In this document: positions 14,993-22,542 of the stretch, piece after piece
Layout: each line of letters begins with the position of its first letter
Numbering within the stretch: position 1 is the stretch's first letter
Assembly (NCBI GenBank): GCA_020722685.1
Contig: DYKH01000089.1
Location: forward strand, 1 to 22,542
DNA from: Caldithrix sp.
GTDB taxonomy: Bacteria > KSB1 > UBA2214 > DYKH01
Length of the DNA: 22,542 nt
Direction: 5' to 3'
Position numbers and translations under genes: made by a program
Notes under the pieces: generated by a model
What the model was told of the DNA's origin: nothing
Seen by the model: only the letters and a program-made list of their open reading frames with translations
Databases searched by the model: none

Positions 14993-17407
14993 ATGCGATT
15001 TAGACCTTTCATACTTTTCTTCCTCATTGCTTTTGGCTTGTCATTAGGCTGCGCCTACTACAACACCTTTTACAATGCCAAAAAGTTTTATAACGCCGCC
15101 AGCGCCGAACGCAAAAAGAGAATGCGGACGCAAGTGGTCGAGTTGTCCCCCGAGGAAAAAGAGCAGCTAAAACGCCAGGGTATTACCTCCGCTGCGGATG
15201 CCAACCGCCCTTCCAGCCAAGAAATGCAAAACTATCAGCAGGCCATCGAAAAGGCTTCCAGCGTTCTGGAGTTCTACCCGAAAAGCAAATATGTGGACGA
15301 CGCCCTCATTTTGTTGGGTAGGAGCTTTTTCTATCGGCGAGAGTACAGCAAGGCTCTGCGCAAGTTTGAAGAGCTTAGGGCATTGTACCCGGACAGCAAG
15401 TTCATCCCCGAAGCCAGATTGTTGATGGCCAAGACCTATTTGGGATTGGAGAAATTCGACGAGGCTGAGCGTCAATTCCGCGAGTTATCGTTGGACACGA
15501 AATTGAAAAGGAGCATTCGTGAAGAAGCAGAATACGAGCTGGCCGGCCTTTACTATGAAAAAGGCAATTATGAGTTGGCCGCCCAAGAGTACGGCAAGGC
15601 CGTTCGCGCTTCTGTAGACAAGCTCATGCGCGCCATGTCCCTGTATCGATTGGGGGAATGCTTGATTATTCTGAAGCAATACGACGAAGCTCCGAAGATA
15701 CTTCGTCAAGCGGTCAAGGAAAGCCCCAATGAGGATTTCAAGTCGCAGGCGACTTTCAAATTGGGCCAGGCACAAAGTCTGGTGAAGGATTATGATGGAG
15801 CCGTGCGAACCTTTGCCGACCTCTTGTCCAAGGAATTCGAGATCAAGCGAATTCCGCTCATCAAGTTGGAGCTCGCCAACAATCTTCGCGCCAAGGGAGA
15901 TTTGGCCGGCGCGCTGAAATGGTATCAGAATCTCATCGAGGAACACAAGCGCACCGACGCCTCGGCCCGAAGCTATTTTGCCATGGGAGAGATCGAAGAA
16001 TTTGTGAAAGGCGATTACAAGAAAGCGAAAGAAAACTATGACCTGGTGCGCGGAGAATTCGCCAACTCATTGATCGCCCCGGAAGCCAAGCGACGATCCG
16101 ACAATATTGCCGCGCTTCAGGAATTGAAGAACACCATCGCCCAATTGGAGGGGCGCGCCTCAAGCGCCGACTCCACGCAGGCAGGCGGGAATGGGAAAAA
16201 CGGGGAGAAGGGCCAAGAAGCAGAAAAGGACGACGCGCCCATCGATCTGAGCCCGGATGCGATGTGGGTCAATTATGCGGGCAGAGACCGACCGCCACCG
16301 GTGACTTTGCAGAACATGACCGCAGCCGACTTGCAGCGGGCTGCCGTGTCGCGCGAACGGCAGCAATCGCCGGGCGCCGCAGCGGATTCCGCTGCGGCCG
16401 CCGCGCCAAGCCTGATCAAGGCGCCATTGGACAGCGCCGCTTTAGCTGCAGAAGCTGCGAAGGCCCAGCAAATGAAATTGGTGCAGGTGGCGCAAAAGCA
16501 GTTGGCCCTGGCAGAATTGCTCCTATTCAATTTCGACAAGCCGGACTCGGCTATAGAATACTATCTCAAAGTCATCGAAGGTGACGTCGATAGCAGTCTG
16601 TCTGCTCGCGCGCTTTTTTCATTGGGCTACGTTTTCCGCTCGATCAAGAGAGATACGTCTTTAGCCGATTCTATTTTTAGAAAGCTGCTCACCTCGTTTC
16701 CCAAGTCCCCTCAGGCTGAGGGCGCGCGTCGTATTATTGGTTTGCCTCTCACCACCGACAAGGTCGATTCAGCCCAAATCCTGTTCCTGAAAGCCGAGGA
16801 GGCCTATTGGGAAAAGAAGGATCACCGCCGGGCTTTAGCTTTGTACAAAGAGGCTTGCAAGTGCTCCCCTAATTCGCCCTATGCAAGAAAAGCCGAATAT
16901 GCCATTGGCTGGCTTTACGAGAACGCCTTGCACGATAACGAGCAGGCGCTAGCCCAGTACAAACAGATTGTCGATGAGGATCCAGAGTCCTTTTACGCCA
17001 AAGAGCTTAAGACTCGTTTGGCCGCCTTTGACCGGGCCAAAAAGCTGCAGGAGGATCGTCAAAAAGCGATCGCGGATTCCTTAGCTAAATTAGCGCGCGC
17101 TTCTGCTGATGCTGCCAAGGATTCTGCCAACGTCGCAGCCGCAGGCGATTCAAACACTGTCGCAACCGGAAACAACCAAAATGCCGATCCGGTTACCTCG
17201 CCGCCCGCCGCACCTCAGCAGGGTGCTGCCGGAGATTCTGTCAAAACCACGATAGGAAGCGCAAGTCGAGAAAGTCTGAACGCGGGCAAAAGTGATACCG
17301 GACAGGTGAGAAGGCAAACGAGGAAGGCGCCTATTGAAGGAAATGCATACGACGAGAAAAAGCCAATCGTGCCCGTCCCGGTCAAAGCATCGCCGGATTC
17401 TACCTAA
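14993..17407 (+). CDS. Large TPR lipoprotein (BamD-like repeats)
   Basis: This protein of about 804 aa has a lipoprotein signal ending LSLGC, so it is lipid-anchored in the envelope. Directly after the Cys comes AYYNTFYNAKKFYNAA, an opening I associate with TPR lipoproteins of FCB-group bacteria. About residues 70-380 are tetratricopeptide repeats of the BamD/YbgF style (e.g. ALRKFEELRALYPDSKF). A low-complexity Ser/Asp/Ala linker and a second TPR block (about 500-690) follow, then a disordered Asp/Ser/Ala/Pro tail. I prefer the ATG at 14993 over 14978, since the latter adds two acidic residues before the signal; neither has a good ribosome-binding site. pyrK starts 13 bp after the stop. A role in outer-membrane assembly or as a scaffold is inferred only. 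Confidence 0.8.
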   Translation: MRFRPFILFFLIAFGLSLGCAYYNTFYNAKKFYNAASAERKKRMRTQVVELSPEEKEQLKRQGITSAADANRPSSQEMQNYQQAIEKASSVLEFYPKSKYVDDALILLGRSFFYRREYSKALRKFEELRALYPDSKFIPEARLLMAKTYLGLEKFDEAERQFRELSLDTKLKRSIREEAEYELAGLYYEKGNYELAAQEYGKAVRASVDKLMRAMSLYRLGECLIILKQYDEAPKILRQAVKESPNEDFKSQATFKLGQAQSLVKDYDGAVRTFADLLSKEFEIKRIPLIKLELANNLRAKGDLAGALKWYQNLIEEHKRTDASARSYFAMGEIEEFVKGDYKKAKENYDLVRGEFANSLIAPEAKRRSDNIAALQELKNTIAQLEGRASSADSTQAGGNGKNGEKGQEAEKDDAPIDLSPDAMWVNYAGRDRPPPVTLQNMTAADLQRAAVSRERQQSPGAAADSAAAAAPSLIKAPLDSAALAAEAAKAQQMKLVQVAQKQLALAELLLFNFDKPDSAIEYYLKVIEGDVDSSLSARALFSLGYVFRSIKRDTSLADSIFRKLLTSFPKSPQAEGARRIIGLPLTTDKVDSAQILFLKAEEAYWEKKDHRRALALYKEACKCSPNSPYARKAEYAIGWLYENALHDNEQALAQYKQIVDEDPESFYAKELKTRLAAFDRAKKLQEDRQKAIADSLAKLARASADAAKDSANVAAAGDSNTVATGNNQNADPVTSPPAAPQQGAAGDSVKTTIGSASRESLNAGKSDTGQVRRQTRKAPIEGNAYDEKKPIVPVPVKASPDST

Positions 17408-17420
17408 GGCGGAGGCATAG

Positions 17421-18236
17421 TTGTCAGCGCGCAAAGTGATGCTTATGGCCCCGGTTCGAGCCGTAGATCAGGTGGCCCCCAATACCTATCGAATAAGATT
17501 ATTTGCTCCGGAAATTGCGCAGAGCTGTCATGCGGGGAATTTTGTCAACATTCTTATCCCTCGATGTGGAGAGATATTGTGGCGGCGGCCATTCAGCATC
17601 CACCAAAGTGATTCCCACCAAGGAACGATAGATATTTTGTTCAGCGCCATTGGGCGCGGCACCAAAGCCCTCAGAGATGTGCGGAGCGGCGACTTGCTGG
17701 ACGTTCTCGGTCCCCTGGGGAACGAATTCAATTATCCTGCCAACCTGAACGAAGCGATCATCGTCGCCGGCGGTTTAGGCATTGCGGTATTTCCGTTTGT
17801 GCTGCAAAGCTTGAAATCTTTTCCCGGGAAAAAGACACTCTTTTATGGTGTGAAAACCAAGGACAATTTCTGTAGCTTGGGCGAGTTGCGCGAGCGGACG
17901 ACAGAAATGCATCTGTGCACCGATGACGGCAGCATGGGAGAACATGGACTGGTGACGGATGCCTTGGAAAGATACTTGTCCGTCACCGGCGAAAGAGAGG
18001 GGCGAGAGTTGTATGTTTGCGGACCGACTTCTATGATGAAAAGAGTTCAAATGCTGGCGCAAGCCTATGGCATTTCCGCTCAGGTTTCGGTAGAAAATAA
18101 AATGGCCTGCGGTTTTGGCGCTTGTGTGGGTTGCCCGGTGACCATCGCCCATCCTCAGCCGGATAGCAAAAAATACTGGCTGGCCTGCAAGGACGGGCCG
18201 GTGTTTCCCATAAACGAGATTGTCTTCGATGATTGA
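17421..18236 (+). CDS. pyrK: Dihydroorotate dehydrogenase electron-transfer subunit PyrK
   Basis: This 271 aa subunit passes electrons from class 1B dihydroorotate dehydrogenase to NAD+ during pyrimidine synthesis. The FAD-binding domain has RRPFSI (55-60). The NAD-binding domain begins at IIVAGGLGIAVFPF (113-126) and includes ELYVCGPTSMM. The [2Fe-2S] site is Cys230, Cys235, Cys238 and Cys256, with the expected C-x4-C-x2-C spacing. The start is TTG at 17421 with GGAGG five bases upstream. It overlaps pyrD by 8 bp, so the two subunits are translationally coupled. The gene directly follows the TPR lipoprotein, an uncommon neighbour for a pyr gene. Confidence 0.94.
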   Translation: MSARKVMLMAPVRAVDQVAPNTYRIRLFAPEIAQSCHAGNFVNILIPRCGEILWRRPFSIHQSDSHQGTIDILFSAIGRGTKALRDVRSGDLLDVLGPLGNEFNYPANLNEAIIVAGGLGIAVFPFVLQSLKSFPGKKTLFYGVKTKDNFCSLGELRERTTEMHLCTDDGSMGEHGLVTDALERYLSVTGEREGRELYVCGPTSMMKRVQMLAQAYGISAQVSVENKMACGFGACVGCPVTIAHPQPDSKKYWLACKDGPVFPINEIVFDD

Positions 18237-19143
18237 TCTTGCCGTCAGAATCGGATCCTTGACTCTTAATAATCCGGTTTTGGTCGCCAGTGGCACCTTC
18301 GGTTATGCCGACGAGTTCGATGGTCTGGTCGATTTTACTGCCTTGGGTGGGATTATCACCAAAACCGTGACCTTAGAGATGCGGCCTGGCAATCCCCCTC
18401 CCAGAGTCGTAGAAACGCCCGCCGGCATGCTGAATTCCATCGGCTTGCCGAATTTGGGTGTCGCCGGTTTCGTTGCGGAAAAGATGCCTTTTCTGCGCAC
18501 CGTTGGTACAAAAGTCATCGTCAACGTCGCCGGCAAGACGGAGGAGGAGTTTGCTGAAGTGGTCGCGCGGCTGGAAGCCGTGCAAGGCATCGATGCTTAC
18601 GAGCTGAATTACTCCTGTCCCAACGTCAAGGAAGGCGGGTTGAGTTTCAGCGTCGATCCGGCGATGGCTGAGCGAGTGACTGGCCTTGTTCGCAAGCAAA
18701 CACGAAAGCCGATAATTGCCAAGCTGACTCCCAATGTGACTTGCATCGGCGACATTGGCCGTGCTGTGCAGAATGGCGGCGCCGATGCCGTGTCGGCCAT
18801 CAATACCCTTGTCGGCATGGCTGTGGACGTGCGCACGCGCCGTCCGAAAATCGCCACCGTCACGGGCGGCCTATCCGGTCCTGCCATTCGACCGGTGGCT
18901 TTAGCCAAAGTGTACGAGCTCTGCAAGGCGGTCAGCATTCCCGTCATAGGCATTGGCGGCATCATGAGTGCGGATGACGCCCTGGAGTTTCTGATAGTGG
19001 GCGCACAGGCGGTTCAGGTCGGAACGGCGAATTTTATCAATCCCGCTGCGGCTGTGCATGTGGTTGCAGGAATTCGAGCGTATTGTGTGGAAAATGAGAT
19101 TTCCCACATCTCTCAAGTGATTGGCACGATGGAGCTTTCTTAG
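18229..19143 (+). CDS. pyrD: Dihydroorotate dehydrogenase class 1B catalytic subunit PyrD
   Basis: This 304 aa FMN enzyme oxidises dihydroorotate to orotate, the fourth step of UMP synthesis, in complex with PyrK. Visible features are the N-terminal NPVLVASGTFGY (15-26), NSIGLPN (69-75) and the active-site loop ELNYSCPNVKEGG, with catalytic-base Cys130 marking class 1. The phosphate and FMN loops GLSGPAIRP and IPVIGIGGI lie near the C-terminus. The ATG at 18229 lies inside the end of pyrK; a TTG at 18220 is in frame but adds three residues and has no better signal. Length is normal. No other pyr gene is in the window. Confidence 0.95.
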   Translation: MIDLAVRIGSLTLNNPVLVASGTFGYADEFDGLVDFTALGGIITKTVTLEMRPGNPPPRVVETPAGMLNSIGLPNLGVAGFVAEKMPFLRTVGTKVIVNVAGKTEEEFAEVVARLEAVQGIDAYELNYSCPNVKEGGLSFSVDPAMAERVTGLVRKQTRKPIIAKLTPNVTCIGDIGRAVQNGGADAVSAINTLVGMAVDVRTRRPKIATVTGGLSGPAIRPVALAKVYELCKAVSIPVIGIGGIMSADDALEFLIVGAQAVQVGTANFINPAAAVHVVAGIRAYCVENEISHISQVIGTMELS

Positions 19144-19169
19144 CGAGGATGCATGGTGAGAGGGGAGAT

Positions 19170-19198
19170 TTGAACAATGAATGAGCAACCATTACTTG
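19170..19198 (+). promoter_or_regulatory. Weak promoter-like site upstream of the RlpA-like gene
   Basis: TTGAAC (19170-19175), 17 bp and TACTTG (19193-19198) follow the window's pattern loosely, 78 bp before the RlpA-like start. The -10 is poor. It overlaps a 28-codon open frame (19177-19263), which was not called. Confidence 0.25.
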
Positions 19199-19275
19199 CA
19201 GATGAATACACAGGACATCGAACGATCGCCGCGCGGGCTCACAGTTCCGGCAACAGAATATGATCTGAGGAAAGA

Positions 19276-19809
19276 ATGTATCGTCCCTTGCTAATAATAT
19301 CTGCTTACTTGACGATTGTGCTTATCTTTCTTGGCTGCGCTTCCTCGCCCCGCTACACAAACACGGATTGGTCCACGCAGGATGAGACCAGCAGCTCTGA
19401 CAGCATCAAGACCCAACGCAACCGCCCGTACCTGTGGCAAAAGTTTAAAAAGCAGGAGCCGCTGGAAAAGCGAGAGGAAGAAGCGCCGCCCGGCAACCCA
19501 GACAACGGGTCCCTGCTAAGAGGCCTCGCCTCGTTTGTTGCCGATGAGATGCACGGCCGGCGTACGGCCAGTGGCGAGATATTCAACATGCGCGAATTGG
19601 TGGCTGCGCATCCCAATTTGCCCTTCGATAGTCTTGTACGTGTCACGGATCCGGCCACAGGGAATTTCGTCGATGTTCGCATTATTGATCGGGGGCCCTT
19701 TGTGAAAGGCCGGATCATCGACCTTTCCTTCGAAGCTGCCAAACGATTAGGCTTTATCGAAGCTGGCACTTTGATGGTGGAGTTGCAGGTGTTGCGGCAA
19801 GGCCCATAG
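19276..19809 (+). CDS. rlpA: RlpA-like lipoprotein (septal lytic transglycosylase family)
   Basis: This 177 aa lipoprotein has a signal ending IFLGC (Cys21), a charged linker of about 60 residues and a double-psi beta-barrel domain from about residue 82. The RlpA core is clear: GLASFVADEMHGRRTASGE, then AAHPNLPFDSLVRVTDP and VRIIDRGPFVKGRIIDLS. The two residues essential in Pseudomonas RlpA correspond to His112 and Asp138, so cleavage of stem-peptide-free glycan strands is likely. No SPOR domain follows, so septal targeting would need another route. The ATG at 19276 has GAGG five bases upstream. The gene sits between pyrD and cdsA in the same direction. Confidence 0.9.
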   Translation: MYRPLLIISAYLTIVLIFLGCASSPRYTNTDWSTQDETSSSDSIKTQRNRPYLWQKFKKQEPLEKREEEAPPGNPDNGSLLRGLASFVADEMHGRRTASGEIFNMRELVAAHPNLPFDSLVRVTDPATGNFVDVRIIDRGPFVKGRIIDLSFEAAKRLGFIEAGTLMVELQVLRQGP

Positions 19810-19932
19810 GCCAAATGGAGACCGAATCCGAAACCTGACAGTCGGAAAACGACCATGCCCAATACCGGGAGTGCCGGACGTGTTGTCGGAAAAGTCCTTG
19901 CCGATCCGTGATAACCATTTTTGGGAGGCTAT

Positions 19933-20760
19933 TTGAATTTGAAATCCTTTGCGATCCGTTCCTTGATCGCCGTCATCTTTGGCCCACTGATTATTGTCTG
20001 TGCTATCTACGGGCATTATTTTTGGCTCGCTTTTGTCCTTTCTGTGGTCGTGCTCTCAGCACTCGAGTACTATGATTTGGTCGGGAAAAAGGGAGCAAAT
20101 GCCCAAAAATTAACCGGGGCCATCAGCAGCGCGATCGTGGTTTTGGCTCTTTATTTTTACGGTGAATATGCCTTTGCCCCCGTCCTCATGGTCGCGTTCA
20201 TCGTCATCCTTTTTGGGGAACTCTATCGGCAGAAGGGATCGCCCACTCTCAACGTGCCCCTTACCTTATTTGCTCCGATATATTTCGGTCTGCTGTTCGG
20301 TAGCTTTGTGCTCATTCGCGAGCTGCCGGGGCGATACGGATTGCACTATGGGCCGGCCGGCACCTGGGTCGTCACCTTGATTCTCTCGACTTGGGTCTGT
20401 GATACAGCCGCCTATGTCATCGGCTCCTATTTTGGCAAGCACAAACTGATCGAGCGTATTAGTCCCAAAAAGTCAGTGGAGGGAACTCTTGCGGGATTTG
20501 TGTTCTCCGTGCTAACGACCTACCTGTGTCACCTTTGGTTTGTGCAAGGCTTGCGAGTGGTGGATTCGCTGGTCATCGGCGCCATTGCCGGGAGCGTCGG
20601 TCAATACGGCGATTTGTTCGAATCCATGTTCAAGCGCGACGCTGGCGTGAAAGATACCTCCACCATCATTCCCGGGCACGGCGGCATCATGGATCGATTC
20701 GACAGTCTGACGATTTCTGCGCCAGTGGTGTATCTGTACTTGCGGGTGGTGCTGATTTAG
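19933..20760 (+). CDS. cdsA: Phosphatidate cytidylyltransferase CdsA
   Basis: This integral membrane enzyme of about 275 aa makes CDP-diacylglycerol from phosphatidate and CTP, the branch point of phospholipid synthesis. It has about seven or eight hydrophobic helices. The C-terminal CdsA signature is complete: SMFKRDAGVKDTS followed by IPGHGGIMDRFDSL, with the Asp residues that bind metal. TWVCDTAAYVIGSYFGKHKL is the preceding conserved cytoplasmic loop. The start is TTG at 19933, four bases after GGGAGG; an in-frame TTG at 19921 overlaps that ribosome-binding site and one at 19939 is also possible. It complements the acyltransferase at the left of the window in phospholipid synthesis, but the two are 19 kb apart. 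Confidence 0.93.
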   Translation: MNLKSFAIRSLIAVIFGPLIIVCAIYGHYFWLAFVLSVVVLSALEYYDLVGKKGANAQKLTGAISSAIVVLALYFYGEYAFAPVLMVAFIVILFGELYRQKGSPTLNVPLTLFAPIYFGLLFGSFVLIRELPGRYGLHYGPAGTWVVTLILSTWVCDTAAYVIGSYFGKHKLIERISPKKSVEGTLAGFVFSVLTTYLCHLWFVQGLRVVDSLVIGAIAGSVGQYGDLFESMFKRDAGVKDTSTIIPGHGGIMDRFDSLTISAPVVYLYLRVVLI

Positions 20761-20786
20761 TAGGAGATTGCTGCGGGGCGTTCGTC

Positions 20787-20848
20787 TGAACGTTGACCAC
20801 CAGACCTTGACGATTGGTCATTTTCGAATAGTCAATGGTCAACGTTCA
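20787..20848. other. 13 bp inverted repeat between convergent genes
   Basis: TGAACGTTGACCA (20787-20799) is the exact reverse complement of TGGTCAACGTTCA (20836-20848), with 36 bp between. It lies between cdsA and the amidase, which converge. No T-run follows on either strand, so a classical terminator is not supported. Confidence 0.5.
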
Positions 20849-20864
20849 ACGATCAATTGTCAAC
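20827..20864. repeat. Heptanucleotide tandem repeat (AAYNNTC)
   Basis: Five consecutive 7-mers run without a break: AATAGTC, AATGGTC, AACGTTC, AACGATC, AATTGTC, followed by AAC. The consensus is AAYNNTC. An isolated related unit, ATTGGTC, lies just upstream at 20813-20819. This is like the short tandem repeats built from GTCAAT-type heptamers known from cyanobacteria and some other genomes. Confidence 0.7.
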
Positions 20865-20884
20865 TTGGAGAACCCCCAGGCAGC

Positions 20885-22331
20885 TTATTCTAAAATTCCA
20901 AAGTGCACGCGGGGCGATTTTCGCTCGACAACCTGTTCCGCTGCTAAGGCTAATCGCAACAGCATCGGCTCCTGCCAAGCGCGACCGATTGCCTGCATGC
21001 CGATGGGAAGACCGGCTTTCTTATACCCGACGGGGAAAGAGATGGCCGGAAGACCGGTGAGGTTCGCGGGGGTAGCAAAACGCATGATCTCGACAAGGGT
21101 GGTCAGGTCGGATTCTCCGGAGGAGAGAGTGGATTTACCGATAGCCGGTGCGGGCACGCCCGTCGAAGGGGTGATGATTACGTCAACTTCGGCCAACACG
21201 TGGTTGAAGCTGCGCATCATTTCCGTGCGGACCTGCTGCGCATGGATATAGTCACGAGCGGTAAATTGGCGCGCCAAGGCCAAATTGATGCGAACGTCCG
21301 GGCCGAACTCACGGTGATGGGTGCTGTACACCTCTTCCAGAGCTTGCGCCATTTCGCCGGCAATGATGATTAGATGCGCCACGCGCCCGGCTTCTAAATT
21401 GGGAAGGATGATTTCCCGCACCCTTACTCCCATTTGCTGGAATTGCTTGAGTAAGGCCTCACAGCCGGCGACTGTTTCCTCCTCGGCATGCTGGAACCAA
21501 GATGGGTAGATTCCCAAGGTGAGCTTGCCGAGGTCCAAGTCATTCCATCCGGAAAGTCGGCGAGGGCTGGTGTAGAGAATTCGCATCCTGCGGGTCCGGG
21601 CCGGCCAAAACGCCGTATGCCAAGGCTGCGTCGGTAGCCGTTGCAGCAATAGCTCCGAGATGAGCGAGGCTCCAACACAAGGGCGCAGCGCCGAATTCGC
21701 TGATCCGGCCAAAGGTGGGCTTCAGCCCGACCAAGCCGCAAAAAGACGAAGGAATGCGAATGGAGCCGCCGCCATCGGCGCTGATGGCTACCGGACAAAG
21801 ACCCGCTGCGACCGCCGCTGCCGAGCCGCTGGAGCTGCCTCCGGTGTAATGGTCGGGATTGTAGGGATTGCGGGGTGTGCCATGATGCAGATTCAATCCC
21901 GTCACTCCGATGCCAATTTCGTGCATATTGGTCTTGCCGAGCAGCACCGCGCCGGTCGCTCGCATGCGTGCAACCACCGTGGAATCCTGCTTTGCCGGAC
22001 GGGGGCCGAGAAAAGCCGTGCCGACTGTGGTCGGACAAGGCACCATATCCACCTCGTCTTTCACCGCCACCGGGACGCCGTCAAGGAGGCTCAAAGCTTG
22101 GCCATTGCGAATACGGTGTGTGGCCGCCTCGGCCTGACGCAGAACATCGTCGGGGTTGCTGGCAATGAAGGTGCGGAGAGGCGGCTTTGTGGCGTCGCTT
22201 GCTTCAATCGCTGTCAGCACTTTTTGAACGGCCTCCTTAGGAGTGATGTCACCAGCCGATAGGCTTGGGCATAATCGAATACGGTGGTGAAATGAAATCC
22301 GGGGGCGAGAGCGGCGGGTGAGCTTGGCCAT
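20885..22331 (-). pseudogene. Amidase-signature gene broken by frameshifts (FAAH-like)
   Basis: Two overlapping frames together encode an amidase-signature serine hydrolase of about 480 aa. The catalytic Lys is in DGVPVAVKDEVD, the cis-Ser in [15 protein letters not shown] and the nucleophile Ser in [11 protein letters not shown], so the active site is intact. Near 21556-21575 the N-terminal frame stops just after QPSPTF while LSGWNDLDLGKL continues in the next frame. Near the 5' end the family-like stretch GFHFTTVFDYAQAYRL is in a third frame. One extra C in the C5 run opposite 22301-22305 and one missing G at 22252-22253 would explain it, and their effects cancel. The ATG at 22331 is the best start. 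The sequence recalls bacterial fatty-acid-amide-hydrolase-like amidases. It is either a recent pseudogene or contains sequencing errors. Confidence 0.8.
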
Positions 22332-22542
22332 TCTTCTTGAGGGACACAATGAGCCTTTGTTGCTTGTGAGCCGATGAAATGGAGCGGAGACTCCGTCGGA
22401 GGGGCGCTATGGCCTTTCTTTCTTAACCCGGTGATGCCGGCGCTGTGAAAGAGGCTAGCCCAACTTCGACAGCTAGAATTATTTTAGCCCAATTTTGGGG
22501 GGTTTGTTCTTGTGGTTCTTCTCCGAAAGATGGCGGGAACCA
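22332..22542. other. Gene-free right edge
   Basis: About 210 bp upstream of the broken amidase. One minus-strand frame stays open from about 22498 into the amidase but contains no ATG, GTG or TTG, so no N-terminal extension is called. A short palindrome, CTCCG-T-CGGAG, lies near 22389-22399. No promoter with the window's usual architecture was recognised on the minus strand. Confidence 0.3.

Noticed and set aside
19177..19263. 28-codon open frame with GGGGAG upstream, between pyrD and the RlpA-like gene
   Set aside because: The ribosome-binding site is spaced nine bases away and the frame overlaps a promoter-like site. Nothing beyond its presence supports it.
22332..22498. Open minus-strand frame upstream of the amidase as a possible longer N-terminus
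   Set aside because: It contains no ATG, GTG or TTG start, and the amidase has a usable ATG at 22331.

Overview
The window looks like a chromosomal segment of a Gram-negative bacterium with a double membrane. It carries outer-membrane and lipoprotein genes, a PorV-type beta-barrel protein, class 1B dihydroorotate dehydrogenase (PyrD plus PyrK) and many TTG starts. Its promoter-like sites follow TTGAC(A/T)-17 bp-TAnnTTT, close to the Bacteroidota TAnnTTTG pattern. With the lipoprotein that opens CAYYNTFYNAKK after its lipobox, this suggests the FCB superphylum (a KSB1/Calditrichota-like or related candidate lineage). That placement is inference. I saw no rRNA, tRNA, CRISPR array, transposase or phage gene.

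Layout. 1-174 is the 3' end of a gene that enters from the left. It is followed by a palindromic intergenic repeat. At 360-3163 a lysophospholipid acyltransferase (-) and an acyl-CoA ligase-like protein (+) diverge from a 455 bp region with one promoter-like site in each direction. 3327-5994 holds an EF-G paralogue and a HIT-family nucleotide hydrolase/transferase, separated by a strong terminator-like hairpin. mazG (-) meets the HIT gene tail to tail with overlapping stops. A PBP4-type DD-peptidase (7219-8724) ends in a hairpin.

8884-13557 is a tight four-gene unit: membrane class III adenylate cyclase, a secreted PorV-like/TPR fusion, a NusG-domain-II protein and a Gx-family membrane protein. 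After a gene-free stretch come a CobB-type sirtuin and a second copy of the palindromic repeat. Then a large TPR lipoprotein leads directly into pyrK-pyrD, an RlpA-like lipoprotein and cdsA. The right end is an amidase gene (-) broken by frameshifts.

Themes. Envelope and lipid functions dominate: acyltransferase, acyl ligase, CdsA, PBP4, RlpA, two TPR envelope proteins and PorV. Housekeeping genes (EF-G paralogue, MazG, HIT, PyrKD, sirtuin) are interspersed. No defence or mobile system is evident. The most unusual items are the cyclase/PorV-TPR operon, the acyl ligase with both key lysines replaced, the possible DprA-like stretch fused in frame upstream of mazG, two related palindromic repeats, a heptanucleotide tandem repeat, and the frameshifted amidase.
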